This document shows, one piece after another, positions 22,534 to 33,809 of a DNA stretch of 64,000 nucleotides (the first letter of the stretch is position 1; each line of letters opens with the position of its first letter). Position numbers and translations under genes: made by a program. The notes below the pieces were generated by a model. The model worked only from the letters and a program-made list of their open reading frames with translations, ran no database searches and was not told the origin of the DNA. The stretch comes from Bos javanicus. Taxonomy: Eukaryota > Chordata > Mammalia > Artiodactyla > Bovidae. Location: assembly GCF_032452875.1 (NCBI RefSeq), contig NC_083890.1:45010483-45074482 (forward strand). Reading direction: 5' to 3'.

Positions 22534-24392
22534 TCATTTCTCTTTTACCTACAGAAACATGTCTTTGTTATGTGTCTTTACTCCTCCTGAAAACAGAAGG
22601 ATGCCCTAGTAAAGCAGAAGGCAGTAATGTTTGATGCCTTTGTCCAAAGTAGGAAAAAGCCTGGGGGAGGTTCCCACTTTGTCAAAAGACCCCATCAAAT
22701 TATCTCCCCCACTGCTCCTCCAAACAACACCTCATTTAACTTTACAGCTAAACGCCATCTTGCTTAGAGAGCTTTGGATCCAAAGAGCACAGTGTCACCA
22801 TCCCCTCCATGCAAAAATGGACGCAGAACCTTCCTCCCTTAGTGGGGACTTGAGATTCACAAGCTCTTCAATGTCAAGATTTCTTCTTCGACTGAAATGG
22901 GTCCAGATGACCTTCTGAGCTCCTCCCACCCTCAGCTGTGCCTTCCCTAAAGAGTTACCACCCCTCTCCCACTAGGTTGCTTCTCAGACTTCAGTAAAGT
23001 GTTCATCAGGTAAAATCACACCCTGTACTTGAGATCAGAATTCTCGATGGAGGTTTTAGGCAATGTGAGTATGTCAGAGAGCTGAGCTTTCTAATTATAG
23101 GTAAGCAGAACCACGTTGCTTCTTCATAGCAAAAAAAAAAAAAATCCTAACTTAGTTGGTTTTAAAGTGGAAGATTTCATTCTCTTCCCTGCTTCCCCCA
23201 ATGCTCCCACCCCCAGAATATTTTCTTTTGGAAAAGTAACCACGGAAAAGTCAGGTTGCGAAATATCCATGATTTGTTACCTACCCCAGGAGAAGTGCGG
23301 GAACTCCACTCTGATTCTGTACATAAGGAAGGCAAGAGTCACACACAGGCCCCCACCACACACCCACAAGCCATTCTGTTCCATTAAAATAGAAGTGGCA
23401 TCTTCCGCCCAGTCTATGAACTGGTGTGAAAACATAAGCCTGTGTATGCAAAAAAATGAAAAAGAAAAACCAACAATTTCAGAAGGTTCAGTACAAGAGT
23501 GTATATTTCTGAGAGGAGACTGAGACCCTGGAGAAATAAGCAGACAACTTGGCTTTCTCACGTATTTTCGACTCTTGGAGAATTTAACTGGTTAAGAAAG
23601 CCTCAAAGGCAATATTCTCCTTGAAAGCAAACACTTTAAAAGAAAAAAATGACATACTAAAAATTACTCAAAAAATCAGGATTTCAAATCACAGGAAATT
23701 ATCCAGGAAAAAAAAAAAAACAAGTGTTGACATTTCAGATGTGCTGACTTCTGATTCTAACTAGTTTTGGCTTCCTGAAGTTCTGGGTAGATTTTTGATG
23801 CCTTCCCAAAATCTATATTAAAAAAAAAAAAGGAAGGAAGAAAACTAATCCATTTAAAACTTGGCAGAAAATGTGCAGAGAAAAAAGTGATTACTCAGAG
23901 CTTAGAGAACAATAACTTTTTAAATCAATTGTATTGAGTTCAATAGGATTAATTTTAAAATTGACAGTCTACAGTGACTTTTAAACATTTTATTGAATTA
24001 AAAAAATTTTTTTTCACTGTATTCATATTATTGAAATTGCTGTTTTCAACACAAAGCCCTTTTAATAAGCCTCATTGTTTAAGTACTATATCCAGTTTTC
24101 CACGAAAGCCCCAGTGAGCAAACGAGTTAGTGTCAACATGTGGTCGCTCATTTGCATCATGCATGTGTGAATGTTCATGTTAGAGACAGACACTCCCATC
24201 AGGGGCTGTGTTTCTCTCTTCTCTCTAGATTTTTAACTCCTTAAGAGCAGAATGGGTATTCTATATGAATTCTATGTAGCATTGGAATAGGATGTGTTAT
24301 ATTCTGAACTGATCTTAATTATAAATGGTTAAATAAGAAATTAAAAGAGAAATTAGATCACATAAAATTCCAATGGCAGTGAACACTGGCTT
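22534..24392. other. ADTRP intron, no gene seen
   Basis: Several short poly(A) runs (23131-23143, 23709-23721, 23820-23832). AT-rich at 23600-24080. No named repeat. Confidence 0.5.
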
Positions 24393-24600
24393 GCATGTTC
24401 ATTCACTCTGTCATGTCTGATTGTTTGGGACGGTATGGACTGTGGCCCACCAGGCTCCTCTGTCCATGGGATTTTCCAGGCAAGAATACTGGAGTGGGTT
24501 GCCATTTCCTACTCTAAGGAATCTTCCCGACCCAGGGGTCAAAACTGAGTCTCCTGTATTAGTAGGCTGATTCTTTACCACCGAGCCACCTGGGAAGCTA
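24393..24600 (-). repeat. Bov-tA SINE
   Basis: Reverse copy: body from cattcactctgtcatgtctg, tRNA-like head ending accgagccacctgggaagc. Confidence 0.9.
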
Positions 24601-24696
24601 GCCATGTCCCCAGTGAACACTTAAATCATCTACAAGTAAACAGAGCTAAATATGTGAAAATATTTCTCACTTCCTATTCTGCTGAAAGCCCTGTAA

Positions 24697-25013
24697 AGAA
24701 AGTAAAAGTGAAAGTCACTGGTCATGCCTGACTCTTTGCAACCCCATGGACTACACAGTCCATGGAATTCTCCAGGCCAGGATACTGGAATGGGTAGGCT
24801 TTCCCTTCTCCAGGGGATCTTCCCAACCCAGGGACCAAACCCAGGTCTCCCACATCATAGGTAGATTCTTTACCAGCTGAGCCACCAGGGAAGCCCAAGA
24901 ATACCGGAGTGGGTAGCCTATTCCTTCTGCAGCGGATCTTCCTGACCCTGGAATGGAACTGGGGTCGCCTGCATCACAGGCATGTTCTTTACAAACAGAG
25001 CTATCAGGGAAGC
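24697..25013 (-). repeat. Two tandem Bov-tA SINEs within one target-site duplication
   Basis: A reverse Bov-tA at 24697-24895 is followed without spacer by a second, truncated reverse Bov-tA (24897-25013). The pair is bounded by ctgaaagccctgtaa (24682-24696) and ctgaaagctctgtaa (25014-25028). The single flanking duplication suggests the pair inserted together. Confidence 0.88.
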
Positions 25014-25028
25014 CTGAAAGCTCTGTAA

Positions 25029-25429
25029 GTCCTCCTCAATTGACAGATGAAAATCCGAGTCTTCAGAAGGCTCACAAGGGTCTCTGTGAGCCAGGCCCTG
25101 CCCTGACTCTTGCTCACCTATCTGCATTAATGCATTCAGGTCCTCAGTGATAAGATGACCTGTATGAAGGGCAATTGCTCATCTCCGTTTGCCCAGGACC
25201 GTCCTGGTTAATGCCTGCTGTGCACATGTGAACAGAGTTTTACCCTGGCCAGGCTTGAACAACACATCCTTCTATCTCTGAGTCCCTCTCCAAACCCTCT
25301 GTTCTGGATGTATGGAAACATGTAAGTAGCCACCTACTCCATCCGAATTGAGGGCTCACTCTTGCTTTCCGACCTTTCCCACAGCCTGAGCTTCCTTGGA
25401 TGAGAACAGAAATTCAGAGGAGTGCTTTG
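25029..25429. other. ADTRP intron, unique sequence
   Basis: No feature recognised. Confidence 0.5.
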
Positions 25430-25692
25430 ATGATGCGGCGGGAGGCAGTGGTTAGGAGAAAACTTCTGTGCCTGATTGCCTGGGCTCCTCCCTCGGGCTC
25501 ACCACTTACAGACCTATGACCCTGGGCAAGGCACTCCATGTCCTTGCATTCTGGTTTTCTCTTATGCATCATGGAGACAATTTTAGTACCCTTCTCACGG
25601 GATTCTGGAGGATCAGAAATGACTTGGGAAGTGTCCACTGCCAAGAACAGGGTCTGGCACACAGGGTTAGCCACTACTGCCCTAATAACTAC
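25430..25692 (+). repeat. MIR SINE
   Basis: Core text in order: ggcagtggttaggagaaaac, caccacttacagacctatga, ccctgggcaaggcactcc, ggaggatcagaaatgac and cagggtctggcacacagg. Confidence 0.8.
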
Positions 25693-25838
25693 ATTATTAC
25701 TATTGCTGTAATAATTTCATTCTCACCAAGGAAAAATCAGTAACCTTTTCTGTGTGGATATTCCAATCATCTCCTGCAATGGCATGCACATGTTATCAGT
25801 TTTCCCCAGCTGAAGGTGATTAAAAGTAGCAACCATCT

Positions 25839-25957
25839 GCTGCTGCTGCTGCTAAGTCGCTTCAGTCGTGTCTGACTCTGTGCGACCCCATAGACGGCAG
25901 CCCACCAGGCTCCTCTGTCCCTGGGATTCTCCAGGCAAGAACGCTGGATGGAGTGGG
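25839..25957 (-). repeat. Bov-A monomer SINE
   Basis: Single BovA unit in reverse with a (GCT)n left end, bounded by agcaaccatct (25828-25838) and agcaaccacct (25958-25968). Confidence 0.92.
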
Positions 25958-26169
25958 AGCAACCACCTAAGAATGCAAATTGACAGAGGTAGTGTAGTTC
26001 CTAGAGAACTTACAGAGTGAAATGGGAGGTCAGGCTAATGGAGGCTAAAATTAATTGGAATCTCTGCTACTGAAATCCTGAGCTACCCTGGCTGGAGGTC
26101 ACCAGCCAGCCACCAGGTAATCAAGAAGTATCAGTTAGGACCCAGGTCATATGCAGGTGTCTCTCTAGT

Positions 26170-26520
26170 AATCGTGCTCAAATGTGACTATAGATTTATA
26201 AAATCTCTAGGGGAATTTTAAGAATACTAAGTCCCAAGCCCACTCCAGACCAATTAAATCTATCCATGGAGATGGGGACGTAGCATGGGTATTTTTCAAA
26301 ACTTCTCAGTTATTTTAATTTATATTCAGGGTCAAGAACCACTGTCACAGAACAGTGACCCTCAAACTTGTATGCACCTGAAAATCTTGTTAAAATTAGG
26401 ATCTTGTTAAGATATAGACTCTCATTCAGGAGACCTGAAGAAAAGCTTGGAATTCTGTCCTTCCAGCGTGTGCCCCAGAGAGACGGACACTGCTGGTCTG
26501 AGAACAAGGCCCGATGTGCC
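26170..26520. repeat. MER5-type hAT MITE remnants
   Basis: Two adjoining stretches resemble MER5: 26170-26335 (taaaatctctaggggaattt) and 26336-26520 (gtgaccctcaaacttgtatg, gcacctgaaaatcttgttaa). Both diverged. Confidence 0.55.
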
Positions 26521-28399
26521 ACAGGACACTGGACTCCTCCCAGCTGAGATAATTGTATCTACCAGCTTCCTTGTGCAATGTGGTGTTTTCCCAGGTCAGA
26601 TGCTTGGACGAGAAGGCTGTTGGTAATGATGGTCATGTCTACGGACTTTCTGCCTCCTCATGTGTCATGTCAGTAGGTGAAAATGAGAAGCTTTAGAAGG
26701 GCAATAACCATGAGTGACACCAGGAATCAAATGTAAACTTGGAAGTGTGTGGCATTCTCTAGGGGTATAGAAATGCAGAGAGCAAGCCCTGGGCACCAGG
26801 GAGACAGCCCATCAGGCCCGCAGGAAGGTACCACTGGCCTTCAAAAAGATGCTGTGGCTCGGAAAGCTCTCACGAGGTTCCAGAGGACCAACCTGCTTGA
26901 GTTGTTACCATCTCATTCCCAGACCTGTACTAGCTTTTCTGCGTCATGGAACAGAGGGGTGGACAAGCACTGAGCCAGTTATTGAGGCCAGAAAACCACT
27001 GGGTAAGAGCCATTTTCTACATTGCAGGCAGAGTGAGGTAAAACACGGATTTCCATCCCTGACAAAAGCCAACGGGGGAAGCAGTCTTTGGTAGATCACT
27101 GAAAGCTTGGCTCACCATGTCTGAGCACCTAGAGATGCTCTAGACAGATTGCTGCCACTCTGAATGCTCGGAGAGAGGGGCTGTCATGGGGTCCCAACAC
27201 AGGACCCCTTCTCTGCCACTTAATATTTAACTTTGCTTTTTGTTTTTCCCCCTTCTTGATAAGACATAAAGATTTTGACGCCAGGACACAAGTCCATCAG
27301 GAAGAAAAACCCAACAACCCACAAGATATATCAGGCGTGAAAGGGGCCATGTGCCTCCAGGTCAAAATGGAGAGCCTCTTATAGGTAGGTGTGGCTGGAG
27401 AGGTGGTCAGCTTACCTGTGGCCCATGTTCCCTGTCCTTACATTCACATGAGGGCTATGTGCCAGGCGTATCCTTCGTCAAGGCCCAAGACCACAGATTC
27501 TTTCCCCTCCAGGATAGTTTATAAGCTGAAAATTCCAATCTGGCCAAGTAACCTTGTGATGGTGCCTTGGACAGAATGATATTAAAGTCTTCCTATAATA
27601 TAACTTCCTATAGATCAGATTTATTTAAAGGAGATTTTATTGTTGAAAGCTACTTAGAGGCCATCTAGTATATCCCCTCAGTTTTATCCACAAAGACATG
27701 TGTTATAAGGTCTGTCTATCTTGCATATTGTCCCTGATCATTTCATAAAAAAGAATCCTACCATGAGCTGACTCCATATGTATGTATAAAGCGTAACCCC
27801 ACTGGGCACCATTTAGTCAAAAAGAAGAATACAGCTCCTTTTTGCATTTCTTGTCCTAACTTCATCTCTCTAAGCTCTAAGAGAGTCCACTCAGGATTAT
27901 TACTTCTCCCTCTTCCTCAGCCTCTTTTCCCTCGAGGATTTCTCCAGCCAGCTCTCAATTCCATCTCCCCCCTCTACTTTCTACACTGTGACTTGTACTC
28001 ATCTATGTTCGAATCTCATTCTTCTAACACCTCATATCCCCCCAACAATCTGCCTTCTCACCCTTTTCCAAGCCAAGCCTCTGAAACTCAACAAATGTTC
28101 TTCAGATTTTCAGCTCTAAGTCTGTCAGTAGCTTTTATGATTGTGGATACATAGGTGTCAATTTTTTGAAATAGTCTGATTTTACTTATCCCGTGTTCCA
28201 ACTGTACAAAGAATAGGGTGTGTAATTATATATGTGTCCATAGTGATGTTGGCTAAAGGAGTGGTTTCCCTTACCATGCCCGCAGAAAAGGTTTGAATCT
28301 TGCATGAGACGAACGTTAAATGTTTGGCCTAAAATATCTCTACTTCTTGGTACTAACAGAGGATAAAGAGAGGACTGAAATAATTCAGGATGGGAGGAG
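26521..28399. other. ADTRP intron, no gene seen
   Basis: Unique-looking. 27890-28080 is pyrimidine-rich and could be an old L2 fragment, but I cannot confirm it. Confidence 0.5.
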
Positions 28400-30439
28400 A
28401 TCAAAACGGGCTAGTAGGAGGATGCCGGGCTCACCTTCCCTCATGAACACATCAGAACCACAACTACATATAGGGTGACTCTTGATTTCAGGGAGAGTAC
28501 AGCAGAGCAGCTACTCTCCAACCCAGGCTGTAAAGAAAGATCCATGCAGAGCTGAGGAGGAGGGAGGAGAGGCAATCTGCTCAGGACTTGCCCTCACCGG
28601 TGGGGGACACAGGGGCGGGGGAGATATCACGGGCAAAGGGATCCTCCCTGCTGAACGAGGACTTTGAACCGTGTATCAGGCACCTCAGCCCTTGGATCTG
28701 ACATGGGGAAGATGAACCCGCTTGGCTGGCTTGAAAACCAGTGGGGTTTACTGAGGGCTGTAAGAGACTGAGACTCCACTCTTAAGGAGGTCATGCACAG
28801 GTCTGCTTCCTCCCAACGACAGCACAGAGGCAACTGGTTGCAAAATGCTTGGGGACCGCCTCGGGGTGCCCCTCAGCCCGCACCAGGCTCCGGCTCCAGC
28901 CCCTCTTGCTCTGGTGGTGCTGGTCTCCTCTAAGGCAGAGGCCACCATTGCCAGCGAGAGTATGCACACTCGAGGGCATGGAGCCAGCCTGGCCCCTGGC
29001 CCTGCTCTGACCTGGGTGGAGGCAACCATTACCAGCTCATGAATCCCTGCCCACACTCTGCAGGGTGAGTGTCATTGCTGCAGGACAGATCCCCTTTGGG
29101 GGGCGGAGGGGTGGGGGTGGGGTCAGCTCAGTGGCATGGCATCAGCCTCTAACCGAGGGCACACACTGGGGAGAAAGTAAAACCAGCACTGAAGTGGGGC
29201 CCCAAGGCCTTAGGCCCCGCCTTTGTCCCAAACCAAGATGGGACTGCCATCACACCCGAGAGAAACCAGCTCCCTCAGGGGTCCCTGCTCCAGCCCCTAT
29301 GCCCCCAGCCACTGCCCCGCTCCAGCAGAGCAGTGACAGTCACTGAGCATAGAAGCAGCTCTGCTTGCACCTGGTTCCGGCTCTCGCCCCTCCAACCCCA
29401 GTCCTTCCACCCACCAAGGCCATGAGCACCAGCACATCCTGGATGAAGACATGCTCACTTCAAAGCCGGCTCTCTCACCAGAGCTGATGGGCTCACACAG
29501 ACTCCAAGGGAATCTAACACCAGGACTTGACTTCAAGACAGAGATGAGCATCTGTTTCACCTGACTTCACACAGACAAAGAAAGTTAAACAAAATGAGAA
29601 GACAAGAGGACTATGTTTTAAATGAAACAACAAACAAACAATAAAAAGTGCTAATGAAACAGATAAATAATTTACCTGACAAAGAATTCAAAGAAATAGT
29701 AATAAGAATGCTAAACTAGAGAAAAGAATAGATGAACACAAAAAGAATTTCAACAAAGAACTAGAAAATACAGGAAAGAATCAGTCAGAATTGAAAAATG
29801 CAATGACTGAAATGAAAAATACTCTAGAGCGCATGAGCAGGAGATTATGTGATATTGAGCAATGCATAAGCAGTCCGGAAGATAGAATAATGGAAATCAC
29901 CCAAGCAGAAGAGCAAAAAGGAAAACTTAAAAAATGGGAATAGTGTAAGAGACCTCTGGGACATTATCAATTGTACTAACATTTGCGTCTTAGGGTTTCC
30001 CAGAAGAAGAGAGAGAAAAAAAAAGTATAAATTGTATTTGATAAAATCATGGTTGAAAACTTTCCAAACCTGAAGAAGGAAACAGATGCCCAGGTACAGA
30101 AGCACAGAGAATTCCAAACAAGTTGAACTCAAAGGGACTTACACCAAGACATATCGTGATTAAAATGGACAAGGTTAAAGACAAAAAGAGAAGTCAAAGG
30201 ACAGCAAGAGAAAAACAGCTCCACATACGAGGGAACCCGCCTAAGGCTGTCAACCGATTTGTAGCAGAACGTTTGCAGTTCAGAAGGGAGTGGCACGATA
30301 GAGGTAAAGTGCTTAAAGGAGAAAATCACAACCTAGGATACTCCTCCCAGGAAGGTTATCATTCAAAATTAAGGGGAAGATAAAAAGCTTCTCAGACAAG
30401 AAAAAATCAAGAGCTCGTCAGTACTAAAACCAATCTTAC

Positions 30440-30669
30440 TTCTCAGGTGGTTCCCTGGTTAAGAATCCACCTGCCACTGTAGGAGATGCAGGAGACGTGG
30501 ATTTGATCCCTTGGTAGGGGAAATCCCCTGGATCCCCTGGAGGAGATCATGGCAACCCACTCGTGTTCTTGCCTGGAAAATCCCATGGACAGAGGAGCCT
30601 GGCAGGCGGCAGTCCATGGCGTCACAGAGTCGGACACAATGGAGTGCATGGAGAGAGAGAGAGAGAAAT
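30440..30669 (+). repeat. Bov-tA SINE inserted in L1/HAL1
   Basis: tRNA-like head with B box gatttgatccc, a local duplication of gatcccctgga, and a (GA)n tail at 30650-30667. Flanked by caatcttac at 30431-30439 and 30670-30678. Confidence 0.92.
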
Positions 30670-30956
30670 CAATCTTACAAGAAGTGTTACAGGGTGGTCT
30701 TTAAATAAAAATGAAAAGGCTATAAAAAAAAAGATAAAATTATAGGAAGGGGAAAATCCTACTAGTACAGGCAAATATATAGTAAAGGCTGTGGATCAAC
30801 CACTGACATAAGATAGCGTGAAGCTTAAAAGATAAAAAGGTAAAATAAGCTACAACTACAATAAACAGGGAAGGGAGAGACATGAAGATATAAAATGTGA
30901 CATCAAAAACACAAAACATGGGGATGAGGGGGAAAATGTAGACCCTTTAGAATGTG

Positions 30957-31236
30957 AATATTCATTGGAAAGACTGATGCTGAAGCTGAAGGCCAATACT
31001 TTGGCCACCTGATGCGAAGAACTGACTCATTAGAAAAGACCCTGATGCTGGGAAAGATTGAAGGTAGGAGGAGAAGGGGGATGACAAAGGATAAGACGGT
31101 TGAATGACATCACCGACTCGATGGACATGAGTTTGAGTAGGCTCCAGGAGTTGGTGATGGACAGGGAGGCCTGGTGCACTGCAGTCCATGAGGTCACAAA
31201 GAGTCGGACACAACTGAGCGACTGAACTGAGCTGAA
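30957..31236 (+). repeat. BovB LINE 3' fragment inserted in L1/HAL1
   Basis: Starts aatattcattggaaagactg and ends in the gactgaactgagctga tail. Flanked by ctttagaatgtg (30945-30956) and ctttaggacgtg (31237-31248), after which the L1 text resumes. Confidence 0.92.
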
Positions 31237-31380
31237 CTTTAGGACGTGTTTGAACTTAAATGACTACCAGTTTAAAATAAATGGATATAGTTACTGATCA
31301 GCATATATGAAGTCCACAGTAACCACAAGTCAAAAAACTACAATGTATATACAAAAACCAGCTATGCATTGTGAAAACAT

Positions 31381-31643
31381 CAGTTCAGTTCAGTCGCTCA
31401 GTCGTGTCCCACTCTTTTCAACCCCATGAATCGCAGCACGCCTGGCCTCCCTATCCATCACCAACTCCTGGAGTTCACTCAAACTCATGTCCATCGAGTC
31501 AGTGATGCCATCCAGCCATCTCATCCTCTGTTGTCCCCTTTTCCTCCTGCCCCCAATCCCTCCCAGTATCAGAGCCTTTTCCAATGAGTCAACTCTTCGC
31601 ATGAGGTGGCCAAAGTACTGGAGTTTCAGCTTTAGCATCATTC
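31381..31643 (-). repeat. BovB LINE 3' fragment
   Basis: Reverse copy starting with cagttcagttcagtcgctca and reading back to the tactggagtttcagctttag region. Confidence 0.92.
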
Positions 31644-31655
31644 AGAGATAAATTC

Positions 31656-31788
31656 AGAGAAGGAAATGGCAACCCACTCCAGTGTTCTTGCCTGGAGAAT
31701 CCCAGGGACGGGGGAGCCTGGTGGGCTGCCAGACGTCTATGGGGTCGCACAGAGTCGGACACGACTGAAGCGACTTAGCAGCAGCAGC
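31656..31788 (+). repeat. Bov-A monomer SINE
   Basis: One BovA unit ending gcgacttagcagcagcagc, flanked by a perfect 12-bp duplication agagataaattc at 31644-31655 and 31789-31800. Confidence 0.95.
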
Positions 31789-31800
31789 AGAGATAAATTC

Positions 31801-32264
31801 TGAAGACTCAAAGAAATCTAGAGACTGTTGAGCACCATGAGAATTCAGAACTAAGAACCCATCCCTACCTTCTAGAACCCAACATAAAAATATGATTCCA
31901 GTGATATTCACAAGATGTGAGTCCCCTCAGAGCTTTGTGGTTGGACATGGAGACTCTGATCCAGTGGAAGGAGCCACCTGCCTTCCTTCCCCTGAGGAAC
32001 TGCCCACCATCACCTCCACTCCTGCTTCTGCTGTTTCTCTCCAAGACGTCGTGTTCTGTTGTGTCTCTTGACTCAAGAAGGAATCTCCAATCCTTGGCAC
32101 CCAGGGTTGAAGCAATGAGCTTTTGATTACAGTTAGACTTTGAGGATTGGTAACAACATGGATAAACAAAGTTTTAGGTTGCTTCAGAGAGATCCTGGAA
32201 GGAACAACTTTGAGAAGTTTACAATGAGCAAGCTATTGAATACAAGAGAACTAACTTGTTGTTT
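31801..32264. other. ADTRP intron, unique sequence
   Basis: No feature recognised beyond short chance open frames. Confidence 0.5.
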
Positions 32265-32528
32265 CAGAGAAGGCAATGGCACCCCACTCCAATACTCTTG
32301 CCTGGAAAATCCCATGGACGGAGGAGCCTGGTAGGCTGCAGTCCATGGGGTCGCTAAGAGTCGGACACAACTGAGCGACTTCACTTTCATTTTTCAGTTT
32401 CATGCATTGAAGAAATGCATTCATGAAATGGCCACCCACTCCAGTGTTCTCACCTGGAGAATCCCGGGGAGCCTGGTGGGCTGCCGTCTATGGGATCGCA
32501 CAGAGTCGGACTGAAGCAACTTAGCAGC
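32265..32528 (+). repeat. Bov-A2 SINE
   Basis: Dimeric element, with small deletions in the second unit. Flanked by aacttgttgttt (32253-32264) and aacgtgttgttt (32529-32540). Confidence 0.93.
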
Positions 32529-32540
32529 AACGTGTTGTTT

Positions 32541-33774
32541 ACCTGAAAACAGATTCATTAAAGGTCCTAAATGTATACTTCAGAAAAAAGAAGATATTGT
32601 GCTTATGTCTACAGACCTAATGTAGAGAAGACCTAACTGGGGCAAAGAGAATTCACATCAAAAATGTAAAACAAGTGGAAGCATCAATGAAAAGAACGTG
32701 AAACATGTAAAGCTAGATAAATCAGCAAGGCTTCACTTAAGTTATTGGGTGTAGTATGGATTGATGAGGAATTGAAGAAAGGAGACTGTGCTTAAAGATG
32801 TTGAGAGACATGAATTCAAAGGTGGCTGTTGGGGCTGGGTGATTAGGAGCTAGCCACCCTAGAAATCAGTGTGATGAGGGGGCTACAGGAGGACCTCATG
32901 TCATCAATCTCTAACACCTCTGAGAAGGGGAGTTCCAGCAAAATGCAATGATAAGCTATTTAAAGTTTACTGTTAAGGATATAACTGATGGAGGGGGCAG
33001 GGTTTAAAGAATAAAGCCTGGAATTGCAAACTGAGACTGTTGTGATAATATGAGCCAGGAGTAATGGGGCTCTAGAAGGGCTGAGAAGAGACTGAGCTGA
33101 AAAAAGACTGCGTTTGGCAACAGACAGGAAGGACAATGAGCTAATGAAGTTTCTGAAATTTCAAAGTTTATGTGAAGATTTGTGATCATTAAAGATGGAG
33201 ATACCAATTGTTGGCTAAATGGAAGTCATTCTAGAAATCTAATGCTACAATTTCAGTAGAATAAACCCCTCTAATAAGCTTACTAAACACTAATCAATAT
33301 TCCAGTACTTTTCTATGCATGCCAATAAACTGATTTGGTTAAAGGTCACAGAACGGCACCTAGTTAGGTGAATAGCCACGCTTCTATTTCCTCTCTCATT
33401 TGATTGATGTGGTCTCTTCATCTTCATCTGCAGTCTCAAAATTTGTTGACAGACTGTGTGCAGCCTTCAAACACATGCCGAAAGCAACAGCCATCAGTGG
33501 TTCACAGGAAATGTTCAGAGCCACAGGATGCCAACTGCCCCTTTGGTCAGCTGGCCAGCTGTGAGTCACGCCCCAAGCAGGACAGCAGAAGCGTCCCCTC
33601 CTGTCCTTGCAGCAGTGCTGGTGGGTTTCAGAGCTCTTCAAGTGCATCATCTCGCCCATGCAAAAGTTTCCTCAACTCTCCACTGTGCCAAGTCAGGGTG
33701 GACATCTACCCACAGGAGAACACCCATCAGGGAAGCCCAAAGACTAAGGTCTCTTTCTGTTCTCGTTTGTGCAG
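32541..33774. other. ADTRP intron end before the terminal exon
   Basis: No repeat recognised. 33400-33770 is GC-richer and open in two frames, one of them in frame with the terminal exon (see findings). The acceptor pyrimidine tract is at 33750-33774. Confidence 0.55.
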
Positions 33775-33809
33775 GTGATACAATGCAACCCAGGAAGAAG
33801 AGGAAGTGA
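33775..33809 (+). CDS. ADTRP: ADTRP terminal coding exon and stop codon
   Basis: After a pyrimidine-rich acceptor ending gtgcag at 33774, GT completes the Gly codon left open by the previous exon. Ten codons (DTMQPRKKRK) and a TGA at 33807-33809 follow. The QPRKKRK tail matches the basic C-terminus of human ADTRP, and the total from the first exon in the window is exactly 100 residues, as expected for positions 131-230. The last four residues, KKRK, fit the KKxx pattern of dilysine ER-retrieval signals. That role is an inference for this protein. The exon is easy to miss because only 11 codons are involved; phase agreement and the C-terminal match make the call firm. Confidence 0.9.

Larger units (their letters stand above)
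28400..31380 (+). repeat. L1/HAL1-type LINE: 5' UTR, ORF1-like region and downstream part
   Basis: 28400-29570 resembles the GC-rich 5' UTR of old L1M elements (ggatgccgggctcacc; actgagactccactctta). 29570-30440 is A-rich ORF1-like text. It gives coiled-coil-type peptides and phrases such as catggttgaaaactttccaa and aaatggacaaggttaaagac. It continues after each insertion to about 31380 (ggcaaatatatagtaaaggc). Stops are frequent. No ORF2 follows, which fits a HAL1-like or internally deleted element. Bov-tA and BovB insertions interrupt it. Confidence 0.75.

Noticed and set aside
22406..22609. 67-codon frame overlapping the ADTRP exon
   Set aside because: It is in a different frame from the ADTRP coding sequence and has no independent support.
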